In this document: piece after piece, positions 23,285 through 36,080 of the stretch | Layout: each line of letters begins with the position of its first letter | Numbering within the stretch: position 1 is the stretch's first letter | Assembly (NCBI GenBank): GCA_025642065.1 | Contig: JAODUP010000525.1 | Location: 221,001-285,000, forward strand | Length of the DNA stretch: 64,000 nucleotides | Source of the DNA: Paralvinella palmiformis | Lineage: Eukaryota; Annelida; Polychaeta; Terebellida; Alvinellidae | Direction: 5' to 3' | Position numbers and translations under genes: made by a program | The notes under the pieces: model-generated | What the model saw: only the letters and a program-made list of their open reading frames with translations | Database searches by the model: none | What the model was told of the DNA's origin: nothing

Positions 23285-25257
23285 TGATCAAACAGAGCAA
23301 ACTGGCTGGCACATTCGTTTTTTACACATTCGCTGTTTTTGTAATTAAAGCAATTGTTTTGATTGGAGCAATTGAAAATAAACCAGTTTTCTTTCATGGC
23401 TGTAAAGATGCCAAAGCACACATATTAATAGAAATTAAGTATGAGTACTGATATCTGAGTGTTTTCACTAATGAAAGTTTGTTGCAGTGTCAGCTCCAGG
23501 CATCAGTGTATGGTTGCGTACCGTTTTGATTATAGGAAAATGTATGTGTTTGTGTGTTTGTTTGTCTCTGTATGTATGTATGTGTATGTATTTATATGTG
23601 TGTGTGTGTGTGCGTGTGTGTGTGCGTATGTGTGTATGTGTGTGTGAGCATATGTGTGCGTTTGAGTGTGTGTTTATGTTTCTACTTATATTTAGTTTGA
23701 AAAGATGAAGCCAGTAATTGTATTTTAGTCATTAATTTATGAACACAAAACGGATAAATAATCATGTTGTTTTTATCTGAGGGTTGATCAATGCGGGATA
23801 ATAAAATCAAGTTGTGTTAAAGGAGTCACATATCTCATCTTTTCGTAATACAACTTGATAAAACTAGCAATAAGATTATTTGGCACATTTTAAGTTTAGT
23901 TAAAGTGATACTATAACCATTCATCTTTAAAACTTATTAATATCAAACAGTATTTCTTACTATATTTGCTCTTATTTATATAGCATAGGAACAATAATGT
24001 TGTTATTACAGTTTGTTCATAATTTGATAAGGCCAGAATATTTTATTTGTACCAGGGGAAGATTAGTAAATTGAATGGATGTTTGACTGTAATCATAGCA
24101 AGGGCTAGCTGGGTTATATCTTGTAATTGCTTCATTATAGCTGTATGAATATTCTTGCGGTGATTAACATATTTTGTTTTGTATTAAACCATAATGGCAC
24201 AAACTCCCGTTAATGGCATGGAATTTACTAGTACAACGAACATTTATCAACAAGGCTTACTATCTATATACTAATTGATGTTTGTATCTATTTTGGGAGC
24301 AGTCTGTTTCGTCAATGATAGATCATGATTCAAGACTTACTTGAGTTACAGTCCGAATCCATGATATTGCTAGCTCTATCAGCTTTATCATCAGCATTAA
24401 GACACATTTGAATGGATAATGGATGGAGGATAACTTATATTAACAGCATTTCTAAAGAATGAATGAAAATCTGCTAAGATAGGCTCCACGCTTATAACCT
24501 CCTTCCAATCCATCGATAAACTGACTACACATATCGTTGCTAAACTGTATTAAGAAAATAAGATGTTGTGAAATTCTGCAATGGGATGACATGCACCATT
24601 ACTATATCACTTCTAACTCAACAAGATTATAATTTCCCAAATGTTAAATGGCTAATTCATGGTTAGGAATGTTCCCGATTTCGACAAAAAATGGATATTA
24701 CCTTCTAACGAATAATATAAATTGTTGATTACGTTAACTGAGGTTTTGTTTCTTCATAATGCATATTAATATTACATAATCGATTTATTATCGCTGATGA
24801 ATCAACCTGTTACCTAATATCTAACAACTAGCAAAATCAGTCTGTATTGAAATGGCATTGGTATCTAACAAATTAAGGGCTTAAACATGTATCATCAGTT
24901 ATGTTTATTGTCACCGTTGAAATATACGAGTCTTACTTGCTAATTAAGTGTATGCTATTTGTCATATTTTAGGTATAACTCTAATGTTATACAATTATTG
25001 TACAGTTAAAGCCTTTTAAAATCAGAAAAGTACAGTCAATTCCTTGTAACATAGGATATACTTATCGAATATTAAAATTGTACATATTAATTATGTCGCA
25101 TGCATACAAGCAATCCCATACGAATTTTTAATTTTAATAGAAATGTAATATTCAATATCGTACTCAATGCAACAATATCTTCATAATCATATTGATTGCA
25201 CAAAGATAAATGGTTATTATACCCTCGGATCTATTAATTGAATTTAACCGCTATAGA

Positions 25258-25565
25258 AGGGTAGACATGGTAGTAGTAGCAATAGTAGTAGTAGTAGTAG
25301 TAATAGTAGTAGTAGTAGTAGTAGTAGTAAGTAGTAGTAGTAGTAGTAGTAAAAGTAGTAGTAGTAGTAGTAGTAGTAAAAGTAGTAGTAGTAGTAGTAG
25401 TAGTAGTTGTTGTTGTTGTAGTAGTAGTAGTAGTAAAAGTAGTAGTAGTAGTAGTAGTTGTTGTTGTTGTAGTAGTAGTAGTAGTAGTAAAAGTAGTAGT
25501 AGTAGTAGTAGTTGTTGTTGTAGTAGTAGTAGTAAAAGTAGTAGTAGTAGTAGTAGTTGTTGTTG

Positions 25566-25597
<32 letters not shown>

Positions 25598-25752
25598 TGT
25601 TGTTGTAGTAGTAGTAGTAGTAGTAGTAGTAGAAAAGTATTTTTTTTAGTAGTAGTAGTAGTTGTTGTTGTTGTAGTAGTAGTAGTAGTAGTAGTAGTAG
25701 TAAAAAGTAGTAGTAGTAGTAGTAGTTGTTGTTGTTGTTGTAGTAGTAGTAA

Positions 25753-25786
<34 letters not shown>

Positions 25787-25815
25787 TGTTGTTGTTGTAG
25801 TAGTAGTAGGCAGTA
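25258..25815. repeat. Expanded TAG/TTG/AAAG tract in block H of unit 2
   Basis: TAG repeats broken in a regular way by AAAG and TTG runs, giving a higher-order period of very roughly 50-70 bp. The matching spot in unit 1 (17189-17207) holds only GTAGCAGTAGTAGCAG. Flanks on both sides match between the units (left CTAT-GA-AGTAGA-ATGGTAG, right TTAGTTGTAGCATCAT). The Ser-rich and Thr-rich frames here are artefacts. Confidence 0.92.
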
Positions 25816-25966
25816 ACACTATTATTAGTTGTAGCATCATTTTCTATACCTTATGTTATTTTCAAGATTTATTAAATAAGTTTTGTGTGGTCATATTTGT
25901 AAATACTATATTGGTTGATGGAAGTGGTCCAGATATATATCATTTCAGTTCCACACACACACACAC

Positions 25967-25973
<7 letters not shown>

Positions 25974-26012
<39 letters not shown>
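25974..26012. repeat. AT microsatellite in block H
   Basis: AT run after a short CA run, inside unit 2. Unit 1 has only TATATACATAAC at the same place. Confidence 0.85.
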
Positions 26013-26015
<3 letters not shown>

Positions 26016-26520
26016 TTAAAAGTAACCCAACAGGCGAACGATTTAGTCGTTTAAATTATGGAGTTTACCGTATTAACGTATTAGGATGATTCAATTATGT
26101 AAGGGCGCCATAATCTGAAAAGAATAATATAAATTTATCGACAGTTTTCCAGGTAATCTTCTCATTTCGCACTTGGAAAAATATTATTTCATATGGATCG
26201 ACCTAAATCAATACGGATTGATTAATAAAAGGATTGGTGCCAATTAGTGTATACATAACATAATCAAGTTTATTGGAGGAATTATAATATTCTTTAAAAA
26301 CCGTGAATGGCAAGAATTCCAGAATAGTAGCCGCATATACATCCAGTATGTTCTGTGTGTACAACCCTCCCCCCCCCCGTGTCTTGTGAAACAACTGGCT
26401 CTTTTTCATCGCATAAGTTAGAAGCCACAAAACTACACGAAAAGGATTAGTGTACACTCAAACAGGATACAGTGTTTGCGTTCTTCTTATTAGTTAAATT
26501 CTAATCGTCTTACATTTAGT

Positions 26521-26985
26521 GGATACATTTCTATCAGGCTTTATGACAGACACTTCAATAAGATGCTACTCGGATACGCATAACCATTGTCACTGAGATA
26601 TTTCGATACACTGTTCTTTAATCAACTCTCCCCGTGTGTGTATTGTTGTTATCTCTAGCGTTTAGATGTGCTACGGAGGGTGATCAACAGCGGAACAAAT
26701 GCCTCCCAAGGGTTTGAAATGAAAGATCTACAACATGATACATCGTATACCTGTCGTCCATTCAATTGTTTCCCTACAGATAACATTAATTGGGGAAGAT
26801 CAGAGTCCGGGTACAACATATACTAAGGGCAAGTCCCTAGAGGCCCTTGATATTAATGATTAATCCCGATAACTAAAGTTAAGTATGGAATCGTTATAGT
26901 CCCGACGGCCAGGGACACATTATTAAGTTTGGAATGGAAGTAATTGGAAGTGGCGTGCCAAAGGTTGGCACATGGAGGACACTGA
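26521..26985 (+). repeat. Module B', second copy in unit 2
   Basis: Contains the CACTTCAATAAGATGCTACT start, TCAACTCTCCCC, GAAAGATCTACAACATGATA, the ATTAATTGGGGA-GATCAGAG segment and a long 3' extension (GGAATCGTTATAGTCCCGAC, TGGCACATGGAGGACAC) shared with 43199-43690 in unit 4. Confidence 0.85.
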
Positions 26986-28384
26986 ATGTGATGTATTATA
27001 TTTAGATTTTATCAATGAATGGAATACTCAGAAACGTAATGCATTGTTATGGACATGGGAAAGGTCACTCGAAGAATAAATCCAAAGGACTAAATGTGCA
27101 ATTCTTGCGCATAATAATCTAATATTGGTCTATGTTAATGTGTGGCACTGTAAGCATAACGATCCAAGAGATAAACCTGAGTTTATTGAAGCACAAGGTC
27201 GAATGTATAGTGTTCAAGATAAAACGTTAAATAGTTTTGTGTAGTTCACGATGAAGAAAACAAGGTACTTTGTTGTATAATTTATATTTACTGAAATTAG
27301 CACCCATAGGCTATTGAACTCATATAAAGATGCCTATTATAAATGCGACAATCAGGTTTCTCTTGAAGTAGTTTCAAAAATAAATTTCAGTAACCATGAG
27401 TCTGAACTAAAAATGAAGAATATTAAAGTTATCATTTAATTGATAACTTAGGTAATTAACTATGCCGAATCACACAAAAAAAAAATAAACTGGAAGGTGG
27501 AATGAAATAATTACGGATAATCGATAACCTACCTTTTAGCAAGATATGTTAAATATATTGGGTCAGTTGCAAGCGAATTTTAGATAGCACACTATTATTA
27601 CCAAATAGGCAATCTAGATGATGGAATGACTTGAAAGCTAAACATATTACCTTCAATTTACTAAATGTTTTTCTTAGAACGTTTACTTAGAAATATTTTA
27701 TAATGGCTGTTAATAATCAAGGTGCATGCCCTAGACTGTTCGTGAATGTTTTATTTTGTTTGAATGCTAGTGAAAAGCGAATCCCCTGACAAACTCTCAA
27801 GCAATAAAGGCGATGCTTTGTTTAATAGGTAAACGTGAATAGTTTCGGGTAGACACAGGTAACGTATTAAAACATCTATTGTATAACCATCCCTATGCGT
27901 TGTGTCTGGAGTATACTGTGATGTCATGTTTAAGAATATAAGAGAATAGTTGTATCTGTATGGCACCAAAACATTTCTGCAAAAGTCAAATTAACTATAT
28001 TTTTAGCCTCGGTAATATGGTTTAACTAGATCAAAAATCATTAAATGTAAAATCAACACCATCAACAGTAACAACATTAGCAAGAATAGCATTAACAGCA
28101 CCAGTAACATAATTAATAGCAATATGAACATATTTCCATATTTCAATCATATACGTTTCATATTTCAGCTACAGCCTTATTTGCCACGAGTTTCCTATCT
28201 GTTTTTCATTCAATATGAGATATATCTATATCCTATAGAAATGGCTAATTGTATTGCAAGATGCTGCCTGATATAGATATTATCTGATCACTATGGAAAT
28301 GTCTTTGCTTCGTCTTAGCTTACTTTATATAAGACTCATTTTGCAATAACTAAGATAATAACCTTTTCCAATGATAGCTAATGT

Positions 28385-28745
28385 ATGTTTCTTGAATGTA
28401 CGACTCTATTTTTGTCGGCCAAGAAACCCGCAATTAACCTTAGCGAGAATAGCTTTCAAGTAAATAAATATAGAGTGCAGCGAACAAAAACAAACGGGAA
28501 TGTCCTTAGCCGGTTCGCATCTGAAATATATCAAGTATTTATGGGGCTTTATTCAGTGCATCGACACATTTATTTTGAATGCGTTCCGCTGAGGAGAAGT
28601 ATCTACAAACTACAAGCCAAATCACTTATGAGCCATTTACTAGATCAAGCTATAAAACTAATTATAAATAGCATCTGCAAGTCATCACGACTATTCACAG
28701 ATGTATAGTATGTAACAGTAAATGCCAATTAGCGGCGATACCATG
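28385..28745 (+). repeat. Block K of unit 2
   Basis: Matches 18900-19480 (unit 1) and 44980-45480 (unit 4): GGCCAAGAAACCCGCAATT, TTTCAAGTAAATAAATATAG and AATGCCAATTA recur. The 107-codon frame here (28385-28708) is not kept in units 1 or 4, so I do not call it a gene. Confidence 0.75.
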
Positions 28746-29380
28746 TGAGTAAATTACGCGTGTGTGTATGTGTGTCTCTCTGTGTGTATTTCGAAATCAC
28801 TTAATTATTTTCATAAATATATTTCGAAAACTGAGAATACAGATCGTGTACATGTCATGGTTAAAGTTTAACCTCTCTGATTAGCAAATGTGTAATGCGG
28901 TCAGTGTATTCGTTAGTTTTCCCAATATGTCAAAACTCCCAATATAGTGTAAACTGGCGACTCGTAAAGAACTATTACATACATTGGTGATTATAAAAAG
29001 TGCACTAATATTATTAGCGTGTGCCATCATATTAACAATGGGCTGGATGTCAGAGTCATTAATATACAGCGTCATTCAAACTAGATAAAGAATGCCACTT
29101 TTCTCGATCAACAGATTGATAGCTGTCTTCTCGCCGAACTTCCTGTCTATTTGTGTGATGTTATTGATGACCCTCAAACACCTGAAACATATAGTGCGAG
29201 CATTTGAAAGAATAGTAGAGGAAAATAAGAGGGAGTAAATTTGTTGTCTGTTTGTTTTTATTGATGCATTACGACTGTGACATTGATGTTGGTGATTCTC
29301 TAGGACGGAGTCTTTACTTTATTCCATGGCTTACTGTAATAAAGAGTCCCTTTTGATATGTTTTAATATTATGACGTATG

Positions 29381-29493
29381 ATATATTATTTGGGGTATTA
29401 TTATATTACATATTATTTGTACAGTGCCTTTGAATGGCTCCTGCTAGTAATGGGACTTTCTTAAATATACTTTATCATTATTATTATTTTATT
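29381..29493 (+). mobile_element. Solo LINE 3' end
   Basis: ATTTGGGGTATTATTATATT, TTTGTACAGTGCCTTTGAAT and GGCTCCTGCTA, followed by a TTATTATT tail. Nearly the same sequence ends the LINE at 56690-56831, and also appears at 34699-34823 and 55562-55650. A dead-on-arrival 5'-truncated insertion. Confidence 0.85.
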
Positions 29494-29704
29494 ATCTCAG
29501 AAGTATTGTCAGAACTATCCAACCTCTATATTAATTCCAGCCTTTGAAAAATTATATTCGGCTTCACAGCTTGAATCCCCTATTAATGTGAATCTGTGTA
29601 GAACTGAGATTGTTTATGTTGAACAAGTACTAATAATAATACCAATAGTAGTGCAAAGACTGATAATAATTGGATTAACCAATTCTAGGATGTAAACATG
29701 TACA

Positions 29705-30233
29705 ATCGCCTTTATAACAGATAGTACAATAAGATGTTACTCATATATAGATATCCTTATCCGTACAAGACAGCATACATACTACACTACATACATCTCT
29801 GTAATCAACTGTCACCAGGTGTTGTTGTTATCTGTGTTATTTAGTTGCGTTGCCGGAAGCCATTTATAGTGGAATTCCCACTCCCCCCCCGCCCACGAGT
29901 ATGAGCTGAAAAATCTACAACATGATAAGCTGTATACCAGTCATGTGGTCTACTGTACCTACCCACATAACATTAATCGAGAATATCAGAGGTCAGCTAG
30001 GGTACAGTCTGAGAGGACGAAATCAATTGTTCTGTTATTAGAGTTGTATTGGCGTGTGACACGATGCCCCTAATGGCACATGGTAGTAGTGGTCTATCTT
30101 GATAAGGAACGTTAAGGTCTGAATCGTTATGGCTTCAATGCCTATCAACGACACAGTAAGCTTGGGACAGAAATAATTGGAATTTTGATATCAAAACTGT
30201 CAGAGTGACGACACCGAAATAGGTGAATTATAT

Positions 30234-30240
<7 letters not shown>
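29705..30240 (+). repeat. Module B, unit 3
   Basis: About 535 bp, matching 40323-40862 and 52455-52970 along its whole length: CATACATCTCTGTAATCAAC, AGGTGTTGTTGTTATCTGTG, ATCTACAACATGATAAGC, the AGAGTTGTATTGGCGTGTGA segment, the TGTCTGAATCGTT-type segment and the closing GGTGAATTATATCGTGATAT. It is followed by an AT run at 30235-30275. Confidence 0.88.
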
Positions 30241-30281
<41 letters not shown>

Positions 30282-30293
30282 TCACATTTCTCT

Positions 30294-30475
30294 AGAGGGC
30301 GCCTCCGTGGTAGCGTGTTGGACCACAGGTTACTACCACCCGTGTTCGAATCCGGGCGTGGGCATATCTGAAGGTTGTTTCGTCTTTCACTTCGTCTCAT
30401 TAACTTTGGAGGTCGCTCGGCCCATTTAGCCTACCGTGTGCACAAAAGTGGTCGTAAAACATCGATCAATCATCA
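30294..30475 (+). mobile_element. tRNA-derived SINE, copy 4, full length
   Basis: The best copy. The head GGGCGCCTCCGTGGTAGCGTG carries an A-box-like region, and GTTCGAATCC is a perfect RNA polymerase III B box. The body (GGCATATCTGAAGGTTG, GGTCGCTCGGCCCATTTAGC) leads into AAAACAT and a short ATCATCA tail. Perfect 12-bp target duplications TCACATTTCTCT lie at 30282-30293 and 30476-30487. Frames on both strands (30200-30429) are only by-products. Confidence 0.93.
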
Positions 30476-30707
30476 TCACATTTCTCTTATTCTATGATGG
30501 ACCTATGGAATGATTTGTGGTATAGCCGTACATGGGTGAAAGTTAAATGCTATTGGCTTATTCGAACATTGCTCAACGTTATTATGTTGAGCAGTAAACA
30601 AAACGATACGATAAAGCGTATATTAATGAGTGTATTTGGATTGTTGATGAATGGTTTGTACATTTCATGTCAACGCTGCCTACGTTGATGTAAAATTTGT
30701 ATTTATT

Positions 30708-30990
30708 GACCCACTGACTCACTCACTGACTGATTCGCTCACTGACTGACTCACTCTCTGACTCACTTATTCACTGACTCATGCATTCACGTATTGGCGC
30801 CTTCACTCAGGCACTCACTTATGTACTGATGCATTTATGCACTCACGCATTCATGCACTAAGTCACTTATTCTCTTACTTACTCACTCGCTGAATCAATT
30901 AATCAAATGCATTATATCACAAGCTAAAACATACACAAATTCACTAATGCATTCACTGAGTCACTAAAGCATTCGTTATAAAATAATCAT
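30708..30990. repeat. Degenerate ACTC/ACTG tract, block D of unit 3
   Basis: Same place as the tracts in units 1, 2, 4 and 5, strongly decayed. Confidence 0.8.
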
Positions 30991-31394
30991 AAACTAATGA
31001 CTCTTATTTCAACACATTTATATAAATTAATATCTCGCTAATATTGTCACCATCGTGATACTTTCTAATCTAACTGAAACAAATGACATCAGGCCAGAGA
31101 ATAAAGATTCCAAATAATTCATCCCCCCCTCCCCTCTGGTAAGCTGAATGTAAACCGACAGTTGTTGATGAAACTGTGGCTGTTTTGAACGTTTTGACAA
31201 TTATATAATAATTGGTCGATCTGATTGTATAAACTACTGAGACATAAAGTCTAAATGTTCAACAAATTAATCCTAGAAAATTAACTCGCAATTTCCTATA
31301 CTAATCCGGTTTAAAAGTAATTACAATTGGCAAGCGTGTTTCTTTTCGAATACGTATCTGGTCGTGTCTATGTATGTTTGCTTGCTCGTGCGAG

Positions 31395-31404
31395 GGTTTG
31401 TTTG

Positions 31405-31453
<49 letters not shown>

Positions 31454-31545
31454 CTCTCTCTCCCCCCTCTCTATCTATATATCTATCTATCTATATATCT
31501 ATCTGAGTGTGTGTATGTGTGTGTATTTGTATGTGTGTGAGTCTG
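31395..31545. repeat. AT, TATC and GT microsatellites in block F
   Basis: AT run about 31396-31449, CT and TATC repeats to about 31502, GT-rich to about 31540. Confidence 0.85.
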
Positions 31546-31559
31546 TTGTTTTTTCTATT

Positions 31560-32104
31560 TTTGCTTGTGACATATAACCAAACCTAGCTCGAAAATGTTA
31601 GTTTAGGTTTTAGTTTATGCTACGTGATTAGTTTGTAATCTTCCTGTAATAAATGCAACACTTAATGAAATACTTAAGTGGTATTACATATTAACACGGG
31701 GGAACAGACCTGTCGGGTGCACACGGTTAAGGAGGATATGCATTCTGAAAATGATGTGTCTTTAGACTTTGTCTGAAGTCTGATACTGTTAGTGCAGAAC
31801 GGACTTCGTGATTTAGAATAAATTCCACAATAAAGGACCATCGTAGCTGAGACAGTTGTGAAAATATAACCTTTGACTTGTTTACGCTAGATATGTAAAC
31901 AGGAACACGAAGGTACGGATATTCCCTTAAAAAGGTTATACGAAGACTCAAGACTATTATTGATAAAGTAGGAAGGCGCATATATTTTAATTAATCGCCC
32001 TCTCCTATAGGCAATCCAATGCTATCAACTTTAAGGTAGAGTTGTGTATTCTATTCCGTCAAACGAATTCATAGTGATGTAAGTATTTGCTTTTCTCCTT
32101 CGAT
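31560..32104. other. Unit 3-specific stretch, nothing recognised
   Basis: Takes the place of blocks G to K. The 84-codon minus frame (31981-31727) has no recognisable motif. Confidence 0.4.
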
Positions 32105-32285
32105 TCAAGGAGGGCGCCTCCGTGCTCAAGCCGTAGCGTGTTCGACTACATATCACTACCACCATTGTTCGAATCTCGGCGTGGACATATCTGAAGGTTG
32201 TTTCATCTTTGACATTTGGAAGTTGCTCGGCCGATTTAGCCTACTATGTGCACAGCATTGCTCTTAACACATCAAATCATCATCA
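32105..32285 (+). mobile_element. tRNA-derived SINE, copy 5, full length
   Basis: The head GGCGCCTCCGTGCTCAAGCC includes an extra CTCAAG step compared with copy 4, so it is closer to the tRNA Leu/Ser-type A box (TGGCTCAAGCGG-like). The B box GTTCGAATCT is intact apart from the last base. Flanking 9-bp repeats TCCTTCGAT lie at 32096-32104 and 32286-32294. A deletion removes part of the body near 32210. Confidence 0.9.
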
Positions 32286-32294
32286 TCCTTCGAT

Positions 32295-33160
32295 GGAAGA
32301 CATGTGCATACACAACAATATTACTGGCTTTGTGCATTATACAACGTTTAGATGTCTATAGAATACAACCCGATTAAGCTAACTGTAGTCTATATATAGT
32401 CTATTTTGACGCTGAAACGTTATTGATCTACATCAACAATAGCTTTACAACGATCAACAGATGACGATTAAAATCATAAAATACCATCCCCTATTGGCTA
32501 GTTAGCAAGAATCAGTTACTGGCAATACAACTTCCATTATTAAAATACATATTTGCCGTTTTAGCTAAAATGGTTATAACAGTATGATTTTGATCTATAT
32601 AACCCATGTAATAGATATAATTTAAATTATTATTCGGGTCCGAGAGGATTAGAAAACGCGGATTTTTGGTACAAGGTGTTTTGAAAAAGAAAACGATTCA
32701 GCAGTTCTAACGCTTCGATTCAAAACGTTCTGAATTACCTGGAGTGATGACTTGTAACATCAAACGGACAAACTACTCTTGCCTGCTTAGTTTGAAAGCT
32801 TCTTTGAGAGTAACATTCCTCGCAGTGTGAAGGATTACATTACGGCACAAGGCTTTCGCATCTTAAGTGTAACTCATTCATTATTAACGAAGTCCCAACG
32901 TTGATGGGTTGTCTAATTTATTGCTATACACATCTATTCTAAGGAAGTCGACGTTTTCAGTACACTTTCAATAGTTAGTATTTATGATGGCTCAAAGTAG
33001 ATAAGGCTATAAAAACAAAACTGAAACATTATTAAAATAACTTACTCAATCATTGATCAAGTGCTGAAAAAGAAAGGCATCAACAATTAAAATATGAGAC
33101 AGATAGCATAATCTCATTTATAACATTCTGATTTCAGTCTTATAGCAATATATATATAAT
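32295..33160. other. Unit 3-specific stretch, nothing recognised
   Basis: AT-rich, no open frame above background and no match seen elsewhere in the window. Confidence 0.4.
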
Positions 33161-33309
33161 ATAATATTGTGGGGACTGGTGAGACATTACACATGTCTCA
33201 GCAAGAAAAGTCTCCACTCTGGATTCAGTACCCTGAAGAATCGTCCAGATTTTGAATTCACGGTTCGAGATTCTCTGTGCCAGTGGCTTATTTTACACAG
33301 CTAAAAATA

Positions 33310-33435
33310 TTCACACACACACACACACACCGCACGCACACACGCAAACACACACACACACATACACACACGCACACACACATACACATACACATACACA
33401 CACTGGGAAAATACGTGTGTGCGAGTGTTTGCATG

Positions 33436-33474
<39 letters not shown>

Positions 33475-33530
33475 GTATGTGTTCGCGTGTGTGTGTGCGT
33501 GTGTGTGTGTGTGTGTGGATGGGTGGGTGC
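33310..33530. repeat. CA, AT and GT microsatellites
   Basis: CA with CG interruptions about 33311-33403, AT about 33438-33472, GT about 33486-33520. A comparable AT plus GT cluster precedes block M in unit 4 (45612-46080). Confidence 0.9.
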
Positions 33531-33559
33531 GTTGGTGGGTTCGTGCTTGTGTTTTTTCA

Positions 33560-36080
33560 CGTAAATGTGTAGATGTTTATTTGTGAATTGAAAACTGATC
33601 AACTGATATGGGTTGACTGCGTAAAACAAAATAATTATCTCAGCAATTATAAGCGAAAAGAAACTATGATTAAAACCATCCACTCTAATTATGCTTAGGT
33701 ATGCTGTAACCGTGGAAAATATTGACATATGTTTCGCTAAGTGTTAGGAACAAACACAACAAACTGTCTGTTCTCATTTGGGAAGTGCAAAATGTGAATA
33801 ATTATTTAGAGAGCTTATTTTATTAATCTAGCACAGATCGAACATTCCCAGGTCTTTGAGTGGAAGTAAGGTTATTGGGTTCAATAAAGATACAATCTAT
33901 GACATTCTTGTTTCCTTAGGCCAAGATGATGTAGACCATGTTAAATATTGTTTGTAATAATGAGTCGTTACTTATTTCCATTATTGATTAGAAGCTGATT
34001 ATTGTATAATATAAGAATTGAAATATTAATGTGATATCAATATAATTAATTATGAAAATATTTTATAACCGAATCAGTCATCTATTTAAATTAATTATAT
34101 AAACCCTCTGAATATATTGTGACATTATTTTGATGGATTAATCGCCAACTGCCCCTACGAAAGATCAGTGATACATATTTTGAGTGTGATCATTCACATA
34201 CTGCGGCATAACATTCCTAATGGAAGTAACCTCTATAACTATGGCTTATCGGTTGAGACTAAACTATGAGGATGAATGACCATAAGTAATACCTTTATTT
34301 TCAACATCCATAAACATAAACTTCCTTAAATGCTAATATGACTGTAGAATCCGCCCAATAATTAAAATGTACTGAATATAATATGACCGGAAGATCGATT
34401 GAGTACACATAACCAATACACACGAACAGTAACAAGTAAAAACGAAATTGGAAACGCCCAATCAATAACTCAACAACAAAAGATAAAGATACCAAACAAT
34501 TAACAAAGGAATAAGGTATGTACAGATTCTGGTATTCGCAGCCATAAAGCTTAATGATTAAATTAATGTTTACAACGCTTTGGTTTGTGATGAAATTATA
34601 CATTGTCAGATATTTATTGATATTGTATGAACGTCATGTGTTGAATTAAATTTTAAATATGTCCTTATAATACCCTTTCATAGATAATTAATTAATATCC
34701 TTTAAATCACTTACAGAGTTTTACATATTATTTGGGGTATTATTATATTACACAATATTCGTACAGTGCCTTTGAATTGCTCCTGCCAATAAGTGTAATA
34801 AATATACATTATTATCATTACTGAACCGTTGATTAAATCATTTCCATAGTGTCAAGGTGTACTGTAATAAAGTAGTATCCCCGTAGTTTCTTAAAGTTGG
34901 CAATGACACATTGTTATTAAGATACCATGTGACCTATACTCCACTAAGTCCTCACCACCTTTGATTAGTTCAAATCGATTCTGTATAATGCAATAACATC
35001 TTATTTACTTTCACTATCAGCGTTGTCAACTTTAGCTGTTTACTAAATTATGTTTCTATCATTATGAGACTACAATATACTAATGGCTATGTTTCTGGAA
35101 GATATTGGCCCATTAGGACTGCCCTAGTCCATAGTAGCAGCGCTGAAGACTCGTACCAGGAGACGCCAACATGTATGTTCGAAGTATGGAGCGTTACTAG
35201 CTCAGGGAGGTTGTGTCTCGGTTTTGATATATTATTTTCTGAGCTACAATTCTTCATTTTTACTTAACTGTAAATAAGAGAGAAAATATTCCCCTCTTCA
35301 AATAAGTGCTCGTTTAACGACCTGTAATAAATCCTGTCTCTGTTTTCATTTTGATAGAACAATTTACACGATGTTTTGTAGAATACAAAATAATCTTTAC
35401 AGCATATAACTATGACAGAAATGTATCGAACTTGAATTAAGGAAGATCATAGTTTTTGGCAAGTCACCATTTCTGCCCACGAACTCTGGAAGCAAAGCCA
35501 CGGTCAGCTGGATTAAGACTGATTTATTCATTTTGCTTAGCATGTTGCTGGATACGACTAAAACAGTATATAGTTATAAATTGTGTTTTTGTTATGTGAT
35601 ATTCAAATTCCTGCTCTTTATTAAGTAACTCGCTGAATCAGCATCTAATTAGATAAAGATGTTGAAGGCTATTTCATCCATCAAAACAAACATATTGGTA
35701 AAAATAAGAATGGGGATAGTAAATTGATAACCTCAAAAAAATATATATTTTACTTTGATCTGAGTTTATGCTTTATACTTTCATCATATACCATAAAACC
35801 TGAATGTATATCAATAAACAAAATGCATGTGAATATGTATTTATAGTCGGATAATATATACTTGTCAAATTGTACTCGCCAAATTTCTTCACAGTTTTAA
35901 TACGAACAAAGCTCAATATATATTTCATTCTAAAAAAACATTTAATCCATGGCTCACGAAATATATTATATATATACCTTGTTATTCATATACACAATTA
36001 CTATAACACATACGAGAGATTACGGTGCAATAAGTATTACAACTATTGCGTTGTAATCGATTGTGATTACAGAAGAGGGT
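33560..36080 (+). repeat. Block M of unit 3
   Basis: Matches 46080-48150 of unit 4 in order: TGTTTATTTGTGAAT, ACTATGATTAAAACCAT, AATTATGCTTAGGTA, later AAACGAAATTGGAAACG, and near 35065-35160 the pair CTACTAATGGCTAT with GCAGCGCTGAAG. A LINE tail (34699-34823) interrupts it. Small frames at 35064 and 47375 lie on the same block; see findings. Confidence 0.8.
34699..34823 (+). mobile_element. Solo LINE 3' end inside block M
   Basis: AATCACTTACAGAGTTTTAC, the TATTTGGGGTATTATTATAT segment and TTTGAATTGCTCCTGCC, with a short ATTATT tail. It matches 56668-56800. Unit 4 lacks it at the equivalent place (about 47160-47190), so it entered unit 3 after the duplication. Confidence 0.82.

Larger units (their letters stand above)
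21120..29690 (+). repeat. Composite tandem unit 2 (blocks A to L, R)
   Basis: Colinear with unit 1 over blocks A to K. It continues with block L (28790-29200, matching 36470-37010 of unit 3; both share GTCAAAACTCCCAATAT and the AACAGATTGA-AGTTG-type segment) and block R (29493-29625, matching 48420-48600 of unit 4). It differs from unit 1 by a huge TAG expansion in block H, a SINE fragment in block E, a CT/AT tract at 21220-21300 inside A, and a solo LINE tail at 29381-29493 between L and R. No coding sequence is evident. Confidence 0.85.

Noticed and set aside
28385..28708. 107-codon frame in unit 2 as a gene
   Set aside because: The matching DNA in units 1 and 4 has stops and shifts in this frame, and no protein motif is recognised.
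30294..30370. A functional tRNA gene
   Set aside because: The polymerase III boxes belong to a SINE head with the family body, tail and target duplication. A proper acceptor stem and cloverleaf do not form.
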